64,000 bases of DNA from Cedecea neteri (GTDB taxonomy: Bacteria > Pseudomonadota > Gammaproteobacteria > Enterobacterales > Enterobacteriaceae). The stretch lies in the NCBI RefSeq assembly GCF_000758305.1, contig NZ_CP009458.1, positions 3,162,001 through 3,226,000 on the forward strand, in the 5' to 3' direction. Made by a program: the position numbers and the translations under genes. Of this stretch, positions 52,580-62,241 are shown in pieces (the stretch's first letter is position 1; the number at the start of each line of letters is the position of its first letter). A model generated the notes under the pieces. That model saw only the letters and a list, made by a program, of their open reading frames with translations, made no database searches and was not told the origin of the DNA.

Positions 52580-52606
52580 GTGCGTTATAGCGCACAAGGC
52601 GCTATA
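52580..52606. promoter_or_regulatory. Operator dyads between ydcO and ydcN
   Basis: Perfect TATAGCGC-ACAAG-GCGCTATA (8-bp arms, 52586-52606) overlapping GTGCG-TTATAG-CGCAC (52580-52595). A GTGCGTTATA half is repeated at about 52548-52557. A likely binding site for the divergent YdcN/SutR repressor. Confidence 0.7.
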
Positions 52607-52630
52607 CTGCGCCCTCAACGGGAGGAGAGA

Positions 52631-53170
52631 ATGGACATAGCGCAACATCTGGCGAACACTCTGAAAAGCCTACGTCAGGCCAGAGGCTGGAGCCTGACCT
52701 TCGCGGCGGAACAAACCGGCGTGTCGAAAGCGATGCTCGGGCAGATCGAACGCAACGAATCCAGCCCGACCGTCGCCACATTATGGAAAATTGCCACCGG
52801 CTTTAACGTGCCGTTTTCGGTGTTTCTTGAAGCCGGTTCTGCGCCCGTTCGCCCGGTCTTTGACCCGCAGCACAGGGAAATGGTGGTGGTGCCGATTTTT
52901 CCTTACGATCCGCTCCTGCGGTTTGACCACTTTTCTATTCATCTGGCCGCTGGCGCGCTCAGCGAGTCGTCGGCGCACGACAGCGGCGTTATCGAGCATG
53001 TGGTGGTGATAAGCGGCGTGCTGGATATGAATGTTGACGGAGAATGGCAGACGTTGCAGGCCGGAGAAGGCTTAAAATTTCACGGCGATCGTCCCCACGC
53101 TTACCGTAATTCAGGCACCGATGAGACGCATTTTCATTCGCTGATTCACTATCCGGCGACGACGGCATAA
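52631..53170 (+). CDS. ydcN: YdcN (SutR), XRE-cupin regulator
   Basis: 179 residues from ATG at 52631, behind GGAGGAGAG. N-terminal Cro/XRE HTH (about 8-62: WSLTFAAEQTGVSKAMLGQIERNESSPTVATLWKIA) and C-terminal cupin (about 105-175: EHVVVISGVLDMNVDGEWQTLQAGEGLKFHGDRPHAYRN). E. coli SutR regulates sulfur-utilisation genes. An 8-bp-arm dyad lies just upstream. Confidence 0.95.
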   Translation: MDIAQHLANTLKSLRQARGWSLTFAAEQTGVSKAMLGQIERNESSPTVATLWKIATGFNVPFSVFLEAGSAPVRPVFDPQHREMVVVPIFPYDPLLRFDHFSIHLAAGALSESSAHDSGVIEHVVVISGVLDMNVDGEWQTLQAGEGLKFHGDRPHAYRNSGTDETHFHSLIHYPATTA

Positions 53171-53241
53171 TCCCTCTATTTTTGCGCGGGGGAAGTGACT
53201 ACAATAGCCGCCTTTCGCCATTACAGAACACGACAAATTTT

Positions 53242-55206
53242 ATGCGCCTGCACGCAAATCAACTTGAATTACTCAGCCCTGCCCGTGATACCGCCATCGC
53301 CCGCGAAGCCATTCTCCATGGCGCGGATGCGGTTTACATCGGTGGGCCTGGCTTTGGCGCTCGCCATAACGCCGGTAACAGCCTGCAAGACCTGGCCGAA
53401 CTGGTGCCGTTTGCCCACCGCTACGGGGCGAAGATTTTTGTTACCCTGAACACCATTCTGCATGATGACGAACTGGAGCCCGCGCGCTCGATGATCGTCG
53501 ACCTGTACGAAGCCGGGGTTGATGCGCTGATCGTGCAGGATATGGGCGTGCTGGAAATGGACCTGCCGCCGATTGAGCTGCACGCCAGTACCCAGTGCGA
53601 CATTCGCAGCGTCGAAAAAGCGAAGTTTCTGTCCGATGCGGGTTTCTCGCAAATCGTGCTGGCGCGCGAGCTGAACCTGCAGCAAATTGCCGCTATTCAC
53701 CAGAATGTTGATGCGACGATTGAGTTCTTTATTCACGGCGCGCTGTGCGTGGCCTATTCCGGGCAGTGTAATATTTCCCACGCCCAGACCGGGCGTAGCG
53801 CTAACCGCGGCGACTGCTCTCAGGCCTGCCGCCTGCCGTACACGCTGAAAGACGACCAGGGCCGCGTCGTGGCCTATGAAAAACACCTGCTGTCGATGAA
53901 AGACAACGATCAGAGCGCCAACCTGGCGGCGCTGGTCGAGGCGGGCGTGCGCTCCTTCAAAATTGAAGGGCGTTACAAAGACATGAGCTACGTGAAAAAC
54001 ATCACCGCGTACTACCGCCAACTGCTGGACGAGCTGATGGAAGGGCGCAGCGATCTGACCCGCGCATCTTCCGGCGTAACATCGCACTACTTTATTCCGT
54101 CCCCGGATAAAACGTTCCACCGCGGCAGCACTGATTATTTCGTGAACGAGCGCAAAATAGACATCGGTGCGTTTGACTCGCCGAAATTCGTTGGTCTGCC
54201 GGTGGGTGAAGTGCTGAAGGTGAGCAAAGATCACCTCGACGTCACCACCACCGACACGTTGACTAACGGTGACGGCCTGAACGTGCTGATCAAGCGTGAA
54301 ATTGTCGGTTTCCGCGCCAATACCGTAGAAAAAACCGGGAAAAATCAGTATCGCGTTTGGCCAAACGAAATGCCGGAAACGCTGAAAAAGGTGCGCCCTA
54401 ACCACCCGCTGAACCGGAACCTCGACCACAACTGGCAGCAGGCGCTGCTGAAAACCTCCAGTGAACGTCGCGTGGCGGTGGATATCGAACTTACCGGCAG
54501 TCAGCAGCAACTGGTGATGAAAGCCACCAGCGAAGAGGGCGTCAGCGTCAGTCAAACGCTGGTCGGCCAGTTTGATGTCGCCAATAATCCGCAGAAAGCC
54601 TTCGACAGCCTGCGTGACGGCCTGACCAAACTGGGCCAGACCATGTACTCCGCGCGGAAAGTGAACATTTTGCTGGAAGAGGCGCTGTTCGTGCCAAACG
54701 CCCAGCTTAACCAGCTGCGCCGTGATGCCATTGAGGCCCTGACGGAAGCACGCCTGCAAAACTACCAGCGTGGAACCCGTAAAGCGGTCAGCGTGCCGCC
54801 GCCGGTCTACCCGGACAGCCATTTAAGCTTCCTGGCGAACGTTTATAACCATAAAGCTCGTGAGTTTTATCACCGCTACGGCGTGCAGCTGATTGATGCT
54901 GCCTATGAAGCGCATGAAGAGAAGGGCGAAGTGCCAGTGATGATCACCAAACACTGCCTGCGCTTTGCGTTCAACCTTTGCCCGAAACAGGCGAAAGGGA
55001 ACATCAAGAGCTGGAAAGCGACCCCGATGCAGCTGGTGCACGGCGACGAGGTGTTGACGCTGAAATTTGACTGCCGACCTTGCGAAATGCACGTCATCGG
55101 CAAAATGAAGAACCACATTCTGAAGATGCCGCTGCCGGGAAGCGTGGTCGCGTCCATCAGCCCGGATGATTTGATGAAAACGCTGCCGGGCAGAGCGAAG
55201 CGTTAA
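53242..55206 (+). CDS. rlhA: RlhA (YdcP), 23S rRNA C2501 hydroxylase, U32-type
   Basis: 654 residues from MRLHANQLELLSPARD. Peptidase-U32 family: ADAVYIGGPGFGARHNAGNSL, ELHASTQCDIR, FIHGALCVAYSGQC, then the cysteine cluster region GDCSQACRLPY. More cysteines lie near the C-terminus (KHCLRFAFNLCPKQ, FDCRPCEMH). In E. coli RlhA hydroxylates cytidine 2501 of 23S rRNA using prephenate-linked chemistry and iron. The frame to 53182 lacks a start signal and is rejected. Terminator follows. Confidence 0.95.
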   Translation: MRLHANQLELLSPARDTAIAREAILHGADAVYIGGPGFGARHNAGNSLQDLAELVPFAHRYGAKIFVTLNTILHDDELEPARSMIVDLYEAGVDALIVQDMGVLEMDLPPIELHASTQCDIRSVEKAKFLSDAGFSQIVLARELNLQQIAAIHQNVDATIEFFIHGALCVAYSGQCNISHAQTGRSANRGDCSQACRLPYTLKDDQGRVVAYEKHLLSMKDNDQSANLAALVEAGVRSFKIEGRYKDMSYVKNITAYYRQLLDELMEGRSDLTRASSGVTSHYFIPSPDKTFHRGSTDYFVNERKIDIGAFDSPKFVGLPVGEVLKVSKDHLDVTTTDTLTNGDGLNVLIKREIVGFRANTVEKTGKNQYRVWPNEMPETLKKVRPNHPLNRNLDHNWQQALLKTSSERRVAVDIELTGSQQQLVMKATSEEGVSVSQTLVGQFDVANNPQKAFDSLRDGLTKLGQTMYSARKVNILLEEALFVPNAQLNQLRRDAIEALTEARLQNYQRGTRKAVSVPPPVYPDSHLSFLANVYNHKAREFYHRYGVQLIDAAYEAHEEKGEVPVMITKHCLRFAFNLCPKQAKGNIKSWKATPMQLVHGDEVLTLKFDCRPCEMHVIGKMKNHILKMPLPGSVVASISPDDLMKTLPGRAKR

Positions 55207-55225
55207 TTTCCCTGCTTATTATTTA

Positions 55226-55255
55226 AAACCGTCTATCGCAGGCGGTTTTTTTTTA
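55226..55255 (+). terminator. Terminator of rlhA
   Basis: AAACCGTC-TATCGCA-GGCGGTTT with one wobble pair and a long T-run. Confidence 0.87.
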
Positions 55256-55419
55256 ATCACTGGTAAGGGATTAATTATTATTTGTCACATACGGAATTAT
55301 TCCGCTATTAAACAAAAAAAAGATTAAAGCGTGACATTCAGGTGACAAATTTTGTCCTTGTCAGCCATTTTTTCAGCCAGTGATGCTTAACTTCACGATT
55401 TTTCGTTATATCTCATTTT

Positions 55420-55436
55420 CTTAATACTGTTCTAAG
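55420..55436 (+). promoter_or_regulatory. Possible PmrA (BasR) box upstream of arnB
   Basis: CTTAAT-ACTGT-TCTAAG. The first half is a perfect PmrA half-site, the second weak. About 145 bases before the arnB start. arn operons are PmrA-controlled in Salmonella and E. coli. Confidence 0.4.
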
Positions 55437-55468
55437 ATTTCTTTGTTAAATTCTTTTCATTGATAAGT

Positions 55469-55482
55469 TGTTTAGCTAAACA
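55469..55482. promoter_or_regulatory. Perfect 14-bp palindrome in the arn promoter region
   Basis: TGTTTAGCTAAACA, fully self-complementary. Contains the TGTTTA hexamer of PhoP boxes but as an inverted, not direct, repeat, so the binding factor is uncertain. Confidence 0.5.
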
Positions 55483-55578
55483 GGCCGTACTTCCTGAGTG
55501 TTGTGCTTTTATTTAATTAGCCTGATTCATTATCCCGTCAGCTTTTGGCGTTTAGCGATTTAATAAGGAATCCACGTA

Positions 55579-56718
55579 ATGAGTGATTTTCTGCCTTTTT
55601 CACGCCCGGCGTTAGGTGCGGAAGAAATTGCAGCGGTAACGGAAGTCATGCAATCCGGCTGGATCACCACCGGGCCGAAAAACCAGGCGCTTGAGAAGGC
55701 ATTTTGTGACTTAACCGGCAACAAACACGCGATTGCGGTAAGTTCCGCAACGGGTGGGATGCACGTTACCCTGATGGCACTGGGGCTGCAGGCAGGTGAT
55801 GAGGTGATTACACCTTCACTGACGTGGGTTTCCACGCTCAATATGATTGTGCTGTTGGGCGCCGAACCGGTGATGATTGATGTCGATCGTGACACGCTGA
55901 TGGTCACGCCAGAAGCCATTGAAGCGGCCATTACCCCACGAACTAAAGCCATTATCCCGGTGCATTACGCGGGTGCTCCTGCTGACATCGACGCTATCCG
56001 TGCTATCGGCGAACGTCACGGTATTCCGGTGATTGAAGATGCTGCTCATGCGGCCGGCACCGAATATAAGGGCAAGCACGTTGGCGGCAAGGGGACGGCT
56101 ATCTTCTCATTCCACGCCATCAAGAACATGACCTGCGCCGAAGGCGGCCTGATCGTTACCGACGACGATCAGTTTGCCAACCGCATTCGTAGCCTGAAAT
56201 TCCACGGTTTGGGCGTAGACGCCTTTGACCGTCAGACGCATGGCCGCGCGCCGCAGGCTGAAGTTATCTCTCCGGGGTTCAAATACAACCTTGCGGACAT
56301 CAACGCGGCTATTGCGCTGGTGCAGCTGGGCAAGCTGGAGCAAATCAATACCCGCCGTCAGGAAATTGCCGAACGCTATCTCAAGGAACTGGCCGACACG
56401 CCATTCCTGCCGCTTGCCACTCCGACCTGGCAGCACCGTCATGCCTGGCATCTGTTTATCATCCGCGTGGATGAAGCCACCTGCGGCATTTCCCGCAGCG
56501 GCCTGATGGAAGCGCTGAAAGAGCGTGGCATCGGCACCGGCCTGCACTTCCGCGCGGCGCACACCCAGAAATATTACCGCGAGCGCTATCCGCAGCTTCA
56601 ACTGCCGAACAGCGACTGGAACAGCGAGCGCATTTGCTCCATTCCTCTGTTCCCAACCATGACCGACGATGACACTTCCCGCGTCATTACCGCTTTACGT
56701 GAAATAGCAGGACTTTAA
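55579..56718 (+). CDS. arnB: ArnB, UDP-4-amino-4-deoxy-L-arabinose aminotransferase
   Basis: 379 residues, DegT/DnrJ/EryC1 family. PLP lysine K182 in FSFHAIKNMTCAEGG; substrate and PLP contacts in SGWITTGPK, SSATGGMH and EDAAHAAG. Converts UDP-L-Ara4O plus glutamate to UDP-L-Ara4N. First gene of the seven-gene arn operon that puts L-Ara4N on lipid A and gives polymyxin resistance. arnC begins 1 base after its stop. Confidence 0.97.
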   Translation: MSDFLPFSRPALGAEEIAAVTEVMQSGWITTGPKNQALEKAFCDLTGNKHAIAVSSATGGMHVTLMALGLQAGDEVITPSLTWVSTLNMIVLLGAEPVMIDVDRDTLMVTPEAIEAAITPRTKAIIPVHYAGAPADIDAIRAIGERHGIPVIEDAAHAAGTEYKGKHVGGKGTAIFSFHAIKNMTCAEGGLIVTDDDQFANRIRSLKFHGLGVDAFDRQTHGRAPQAEVISPGFKYNLADINAAIALVQLGKLEQINTRRQEIAERYLKELADTPFLPLATPTWQHRHAWHLFIIRVDEATCGISRSGLMEALKERGIGTGLHFRAAHTQKYYRERYPQLQLPNSDWNSERICSIPLFPTMTDDDTSRVITALREIAGL

Positions 56719-56719
56719 G

Positions 56720-57700
56720 ATGACGACCCCGGAACCGATCAAGAAAGTTTCCGTTGTGATCCCGGTGTACAACGAACAGGACAGCCTGCCTGAACTGCTG
56801 CGTCGTACCACTGAAGCTTGTCAAAAGCTGAACCGTGATTACGAAATTCTCCTCATTGATGATGGCAGCAGCGACGAGTCTGCCGCCATGCTGACCCGTG
56901 CGGCAGAAGCCCCGGACAGCCACATTGTCGCGGTATTGTTGAACCGCAACTATGGCCAGCATTCGGCAATTATGGCGGGCTTTAGCCACGTCACTGGCGA
57001 CCTTATTGTCACCCTGGATGCCGACCTGCAAAACCCGCCGGAAGAGATCCCGCGCCTGGTTGAGAAGGCTGATGAAGGCTATGACGTGGTGGGCACCGTG
57101 CGCCAGAACCGTCAGGACAGTTGGTTCCGCAAACGCGCGTCAAAAATGATCAACCACCTGATCCAGCGTACCACCGGTAAAGCGATGGGCGACTACGGCT
57201 GTATGCTGCGCGCCTACCGCCGTCACATCATCGACGCGATGCTGCACTGCCACGAACGCAGCACCTTTATTCCAATTCTGGCAAACACCTTTGCCCGTCG
57301 GGCCATTGAGATCCCGGTGCACCACGACGAGCGTCAGTTTGGCGACTCGAAGTACAGCTTCATGCGCCTGATCAACCTGATGTATGACCTGATCACCTGT
57401 CTGACCACGACGCCGCTGCGTTTGCTCAGCGTCGTCGGCAGCATTATTGCACTGTCCGGCTTTGCGCTTGCGGTGCTGCTGGTGGTGTTACGTCTTGCTC
57501 TTGGCCCGCAGTGGGCGGCGGACGGGGTGTTTATGCTCTTCGCCGTTCTGTTCACCTTTATTGGTGCCCAGTTCATCGGAATGGGGCTGCTGGGTGAGTA
57601 CATTGGCCGTATCTATAACGACGTGCGTGCTCGCCCTCGTTACTTTATTCAACGCGTAGTTAGCAGTGAAACCGCTTTATCTTCAGAGGAAAATCAATAA
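56720..57700 (+). CDS. arnC: ArnC, undecaprenyl-phosphate L-Ara4FN transferase
   Basis: 326 residues. Family-2 glycosyltransferase domain (about 8-230), with VVIPVYNEQDSLPELL, LLIDDGSSDES and the metal-binding TLDADLQNPPEEI. Two C-terminal membrane helices (about 235-305). Transfers formylated Ara4N from UDP to undecaprenyl phosphate on the cytoplasmic face. Its stop shares one base with arnA. Confidence 0.97.
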   Translation: MTTPEPIKKVSVVIPVYNEQDSLPELLRRTTEACQKLNRDYEILLIDDGSSDESAAMLTRAAEAPDSHIVAVLLNRNYGQHSAIMAGFSHVTGDLIVTLDADLQNPPEEIPRLVEKADEGYDVVGTVRQNRQDSWFRKRASKMINHLIQRTTGKAMGDYGCMLRAYRRHIIDAMLHCHERSTFIPILANTFARRAIEIPVHHDERQFGDSKYSFMRLINLMYDLITCLTTTPLRLLSVVGSIIALSGFALAVLLVVLRLALGPQWAADGVFMLFAVLFTFIGAQFIGMGLLGEYIGRIYNDVRARPRYFIQRVVSSETALSSEENQ

Positions 57701-59682
57701 TGAAAGCAGTTGTTTTCGCCTATCACGATATGGGCTGTGTGGGTGTTCGTGCCCTGGTTGAAGCAGGCTATGACATTGCAGCAATTTATACTCACCCGGA
57801 TAACGCCGCTGAGAATAACTTCTTCGGTTCTGTGGCCCGCACGGCGGCAGAATTCGGCATCCCGGTTTTTGCTCCTGAAGATGTGAACCACCCGCTGTGG
57901 GTTGACCGCATTAAAGACGCGCAGCCTGAAGTGATTTTCTCCTTCTACTACCGCAACCTGCTGAGCGAAGAGATTCTGGACTGTGCTTCCGTCGGGGCAT
58001 TTAACCTCCACGGTTCTCTGCTGCCTAAATTCCGTGGTCGTGCGCCGCTGAACTGGGTGCTGGTGAAAGGTGAAACTGAAACCGGCGTTACCCTGCATCG
58101 CATGGTGAAACGCGCGGACGCGGGCGACATCGTTGCTCAGGAACGCGTGGCAATTGCCGCAGAAGATACTGCCCTGACTCTGCACCACAAACTGTGCGAA
58201 ACCGCGAAGTCCCTGCTGGCGAAAAGCCTGCCGGTAATCAAAACCGGTCACTTCCCGCAGACCGCTCAGGATGAATCCAAAGCGACCTATTTCGGCGGCC
58301 GTTCACCTAAAGATGGTGCGATCAACTGGGAAGGCACTGCAGCAGAAGCTAACAACCTGGTACGTGCGGTTTCCGAACCGTGGCCAGGTGCGTTCAGCTA
58401 CGTGGGCGGCGGCAAATTCATTATCTGGAAAAGCCGCGTGCTGGAAAGCAACAACGGCGCGAAAGCCGGGACCGTGCTCTCCGTTAATCCGCTGGTGATT
58501 GCTTGTGGTACCGGTGCTCTGGAAGTGGTCACCGGCCAGGCTGAAAACGGTGTGTACATGCAGGGCTCCCAGCTCGCGCAGTCCCTGGGCCTGGTCAGCG
58601 GCGCGATTCTGAGCAGCAAACCGGTTTCCGCTATCAAGCGTCGTACCCGCGTGCTTATCTTGGGCGTGAACGGTTTCATCGGTAACCACCTGACTGAACG
58701 CCTGCTGCGTGATGACAACTTCGAAATCTTCGGCCTGGACATCGGTTCCGACGCGATTTCTCGCTTCATCGGCAACGAGCGTTTCCACTTTGTCGAAGGT
58801 GATATCAGCATTCACTCCGAGTGGATCGAATACCACATTAAGAAGTGTGACGTAGTGCTGCCGCTGGTAGCCATCGCGACGCCAATCGAATACACCCGTA
58901 ACCCGCTGCGCGTGTTCGAACTCGACTTCGAAGAGAACCTGAAGATCATCCGCGACTGCGTGAAATACAAAAAACGCATTATCTTCCCGTCCACCTCCGA
59001 AGTTTACGGCATGTGCACCGACAAGTCGTTTGACGAAGATAACTCCCCGCTGATCGTTGGGCCAATCAACAAACAGCGCTGGATCTACTCCGTGTCCAAG
59101 CAGCTGCTTGACCGTGTTATCTGGGCTTACGGCGAAAAAGAAGGGCTGCGCTTCACGCTGTTCCGTCCGTTTAACTGGATGGGCCCTCGTCTGGACAACC
59201 TGAACGCCGCGCGTATCGGTAGCTCCCGTGCAATTACTCAGCTGATCCTCAACCTGGTAGAAGGTTCCCCGATCAAGCTTATCGACGGCGGCAAGCAGAA
59301 GCGCTGCTTCACCGACATCGGCGACGGTATCGAAGCGCTGTTCCGCATTATTGAAAACAAAAACAATAACTGCGACGGCCAGATCATCAACATCGGTAAC
59401 CCGGACAACGAAGCAAGCATCAAACAGCTGGCAGAAATGCTGCTGGAAAGCTTTGAGCGTCATCCGCTGCGCAACCAGTTCCCTCCGTTTGCCGGTTTCC
59501 GCGAAGTGGAAAGCAGCGCGTACTACGGCAAAGGCTATCAGGACGTTGAGCACCGTAAGCCAAGTATCCGCAACGCCCAGCGCCTGCTGGACTGGACGCC
59601 TGAAGTCCACATGGAGAAAACCATCGATGAAACGCTGGACTTCTTCCTGAAAACCGTTGAGCTGACGGACCCTGCTTCATGA
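57700..59682 (+). CDS. arnA: ArnA, bifunctional UDP-glucuronate decarboxylase / UDP-L-Ara4N formyltransferase
   Basis: 660 residues, equal to E. coli ArnA. N-terminal formyltransferase (1-304), with FNLHGSLLPKFRGRAPLNW; the catalytic His is in that loop. C-terminal SDR decarboxylase (315-660), with LGVNGFIGNH for NAD+, PSTSEVYGM, and Y-x-x-x-K in YSVSKQLLD. Supplies UDP-Ara4O and formylates UDP-Ara4N. Overlaps arnC by one base and arnD by four. Confidence 0.98.
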   Translation: MKAVVFAYHDMGCVGVRALVEAGYDIAAIYTHPDNAAENNFFGSVARTAAEFGIPVFAPEDVNHPLWVDRIKDAQPEVIFSFYYRNLLSEEILDCASVGAFNLHGSLLPKFRGRAPLNWVLVKGETETGVTLHRMVKRADAGDIVAQERVAIAAEDTALTLHHKLCETAKSLLAKSLPVIKTGHFPQTAQDESKATYFGGRSPKDGAINWEGTAAEANNLVRAVSEPWPGAFSYVGGGKFIIWKSRVLESNNGAKAGTVLSVNPLVIACGTGALEVVTGQAENGVYMQGSQLAQSLGLVSGAILSSKPVSAIKRRTRVLILGVNGFIGNHLTERLLRDDNFEIFGLDIGSDAISRFIGNERFHFVEGDISIHSEWIEYHIKKCDVVLPLVAIATPIEYTRNPLRVFELDFEENLKIIRDCVKYKKRIIFPSTSEVYGMCTDKSFDEDNSPLIVGPINKQRWIYSVSKQLLDRVIWAYGEKEGLRFTLFRPFNWMGPRLDNLNAARIGSSRAITQLILNLVEGSPIKLIDGGKQKRCFTDIGDGIEALFRIIENKNNNCDGQIINIGNPDNEASIKQLAEMLLESFERHPLRNQFPPFAGFREVESSAYYGKGYQDVEHRKPSIRNAQRLLDWTPEVHMEKTIDETLDFFLKTVELTDPAS

Positions 59683-60575
59683 GAAAAGTCGGCCTGCGTA
59701 TTGATGTCGACACCTGGCGAGGCACCCGTGAAGGGGTGCCAAACCTTCTGGAGACGCTGAGTTTACACTCGACTCAGGCAACCTTTTTCTTCAGCGTTGG
59801 GCCGGACAATATGGGGCGCCACCTGTGGCGCCTGATCAAGCCTAAATTCCTGTGGAAGATGCTGCGTTCCAACGCAGCATCGCTGTATGGCTGGGATATT
59901 CTGCTGGCGGGTACCGCGTGGCCGGGACGCGTGATTGGCGCAGGCAACGCAGAGGTTATCGCGGCGGCGGCGGACCACCATGAGGTGGGCCTCCACGCCT
60001 GGGATCACCATGCCTGGCAGGCCTGGGCAGGCGTCTGGGAACAGGACAAGCTCGAACACCAGATTCGCCTCGGCCAGGATGCGCTGCAGAAAATTGTGGG
60101 TCAACCTGTTAGCTGCTCAGCGGTAGCGGGCTGGCGAGCAGACCAGCGCGTGGTGAAAGCGAAAGCCGCTTTCCCGTTCCAGTACAACAGCGACTGCCGT
60201 GGTACCACGCCATTTATCCCTGTGCTGTCTGGCGGTCGCGAAGCGGCGGTGCAAATTCCCGTGACGCTACCCACCTGGGACGAGGTAATTGGGACCGAAG
60301 TTAGTAAAGAGAACTTTAACCGCTTTATCCTGGATAAAATTCACCAGGACAGCGGCACACCGGTTTACACCATCCATGCCGAAGTTGAAGGGATGGTGAT
60401 GCGAGATTCCTTTAGTGAATTGCTGGCGATGGCCGCAGCCGAGGGGGTTCAGTTCTGCCCGCTAAGCGAGCTTCTGCCGGACGATTTATCCACGCTGCCG
60501 AGAGGCAAAATTGTGCGCGGGACAATTCCAGGCCGCGAAGGCTGGCTGGGTTGCCAACAACTTATAGAGTCGTGA
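59679..60575 (+). CDS. arnD: ArnD, undecaprenyl-phosphate-Ara4FN deformylase
   Basis: 298 residues of the polysaccharide deacetylase (NodB) family: GLRIDVDTWRGTREGVPNLL with the catalytic/metal Asp pair, and HEVGLHAWDHHAWQ with the metal histidines. Deformylates the undecaprenyl-linked sugar so that it can be flipped and transferred. ATGA overlap with arnA. Confidence 0.96.
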   Translation: MRKVGLRIDVDTWRGTREGVPNLLETLSLHSTQATFFFSVGPDNMGRHLWRLIKPKFLWKMLRSNAASLYGWDILLAGTAWPGRVIGAGNAEVIAAAADHHEVGLHAWDHHAWQAWAGVWEQDKLEHQIRLGQDALQKIVGQPVSCSAVAGWRADQRVVKAKAAFPFQYNSDCRGTTPFIPVLSGGREAAVQIPVTLPTWDEVIGTEVSKENFNRFILDKIHQDSGTPVYTIHAEVEGMVMRDSFSELLAMAAAEGVQFCPLSELLPDDLSTLPRGKIVRGTIPGREGWLGCQQLIES

Positions 60576-60579
60576 ACCG

Positions 60580-62241
60580 ATGAAATCTGCAAAATATGGA
60601 ATGACCCTTCTGGTCTGTTTTGCCTTGCTTTACCTTGTACCCTTGGAGTTTCGTCACCTGTGGCAGCCGGATGAAACGCGCTATGCGGAAATCAGCCGCG
60701 AAATGCTGCTGTCTGGCAACTGGATCGTTCCTCATTTCCTTGACCTGCGCTATTTCGAAAAGCCGGTGGCGGGGTACTGGATCAACAACATCAGCCAGTT
60801 CATTTTCGGTCATAACAATTTTGCCGTGCGTTTTGGTTCCGTATTTTCAGTGACCCTGAGTGCGCTGCTGACTGCCTGGCTGGCGTTCCGTCTGTGGCGC
60901 GATAAAACCATCGCGGTGCTGTCTGGGGTTATCTTCCTTACCTGCCTGCTGGTCTACGGCATTGGCACGTATTCCGTGCTCGACCCGATGATCACCCTGT
61001 GGCTGACGGCGGCGATGTGCAGCTTCTGGCTGGCCAGTACCGCGCAAACCACCGGCGGTAAAATCGGCGGTTACGTGCTGCTGGGTCTGGCCTGCGGTAT
61101 GGGCGTGATGACCAAAGGGTTCCTGGCACTGGCGGTGCCGGTGATTGGCGTGCTGCCGTGGGTGATTGCGCAGAAACGTTGGAAAGAGGTGTTGCTGTTT
61201 GGGCCGCTGGCGGTGTTGAGTGCCGTGCTGATTACGCTGCCGTGGGCGATTGCGATCGCCAAAGCCGAGCCTGACTTCTGGCACTATTTCTTCTGGGTGG
61301 AGCATATTCAGCGCTTCGCCGAGAAAGACGCGCAGCACAAAGCTCCATTCTGGTACTACATTCCGTTCCTGATTGCAGGTTCTCTGCCATGGCTTGCTCT
61401 GCTGCCGGGCGCGCTTAAGAGCGGCTGGAAAAGCCGGGGCGAGCAGGGCGGTGCGTTCTACCTGCTGGGCTGGGTTGTGATGCCGTTGCTGTTCTTTAGC
61501 ATCGCCAAAGGCAAACTGCCGACCTACATTCTGCCTTGCTTTGCACCGCTGGCGATCCTGATGGCGCGCCACGCCGTTGAACTGGCGAAAAGCGGCTCAG
61601 CTGTTTTACGCGCCAACGGCTGGATTAACCTGCTGTTTGGGTCGGTCTGCGTGATTACTGTGGCCTTTTTCCTGGCGCCGTGGGGCCTGGCAAGACATCC
61701 GGTCTATGCCGCCAATGAAACGCTGAAAGTGGTGCTGGCGTGCGTGGCCTTTGCCGTCTGGGGGCTGTTCGGTCTTTTGACCCTGAGCCAGGCCGCGAAG
61801 CGCTGGTACTGGGCGGCGCTGTGTCCGCTGGGTCTGGCGCTGCTGGTGGGCGTAGTCATTCCATCGAAAGTGGAAAATTCCAAGCAGCCGCAGGCATTCA
61901 TCCATGAGATGCGTCCGCAGCTGGAAGACAGTCGCTACATCTTCACCAACAACGTTGGCATTGCCGCCGGGGTGGCGTGGGAGCTGAAGCGGAGCGATAT
62001 CAATCTTTATAATCAGGCGGGCGAGCTGCGCTACGGCCTTGATTACCCGGATGTGTCTAACCGCTACGTGAATGGCACTGACTTCGAATCCTGGCTGGCG
62101 GAACACCGCAAGCAGGGCAAAGTGTCGCTGATGCTGCTGGTGTCGAATAACACCGATCTCAATGACCTGAAGCTGCCGGAGCCGGATCACCGGGCCAACA
62201 GCGGGCGCTTCGTGCTGTTTGAGTACGACGCGCAGCCATGA
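60580..62241 (+). CDS. arnT: ArnT, L-Ara4N lipid A transferase
   Basis: 553 residues. GT-C-type integral membrane transferase of the PMT family: N-terminal helix, then the periplasmic loop WQPDETRYAEISREML with the catalytic Asp-Glu. About twelve or more helices up to residue 420, then a soluble periplasmic tail. Moves L-Ara4N from undecaprenyl phosphate to lipid A phosphates at the outer face. Starts 4 bases after arnD; overlaps arnE. Confidence 0.97.
   Translation: MKSAKYGMTLLVCFALLYLVPLEFRHLWQPDETRYAEISREMLLSGNWIVPHFLDLRYFEKPVAGYWINNISQFIFGHNNFAVRFGSVFSVTLSALLTAWLAFRLWRDKTIAVLSGVIFLTCLLVYGIGTYSVLDPMITLWLTAAMCSFWLASTAQTTGGKIGGYVLLGLACGMGVMTKGFLALAVPVIGVLPWVIAQKRWKEVLLFGPLAVLSAVLITLPWAIAIAKAEPDFWHYFFWVEHIQRFAEKDAQHKAPFWYYIPFLIAGSLPWLALLPGALKSGWKSRGEQGGAFYLLGWVVMPLLFFSIAKGKLPTYILPCFAPLAILMARHAVELAKSGSAVLRANGWINLLFGSVCVITVAFFLAPWGLARHPVYAANETLKVVLACVAFAVWGLFGLLTLSQAAKRWYWAALCPLGLALLVGVVIPSKVENSKQPQAFIHEMRPQLEDSRYIFTNNVGIAAGVAWELKRSDINLYNQAGELRYGLDYPDVSNRYVNGTDFESWLAEHRKQGKVSLMLLVSNNTDLNDLKLPEPDHRANSGRFVLFEYDAQP

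Larger units (their letters stand above)
55256..55578. other. AT-rich promoter region of the arn operon
   Basis: About 320 bases with no gene, strongly AT-rich. It holds a possible PmrA box (55420-55436) and a perfect palindrome (55469-55482), then TAAGGA at 55563-55568 before arnB. Confidence 0.55.

Noticed and set aside
53269..54822. 517-residue open frame antisense to rlhA
   Set aside because: Mirror of a GC-rich real gene; His/Gln/Phe-rich composition, no ribosome site, no recognisable domain.
58303..59610. 435-residue open frame antisense to arnA
   Set aside because: Shadow of arnA, which is certain from its two catalytic domains.
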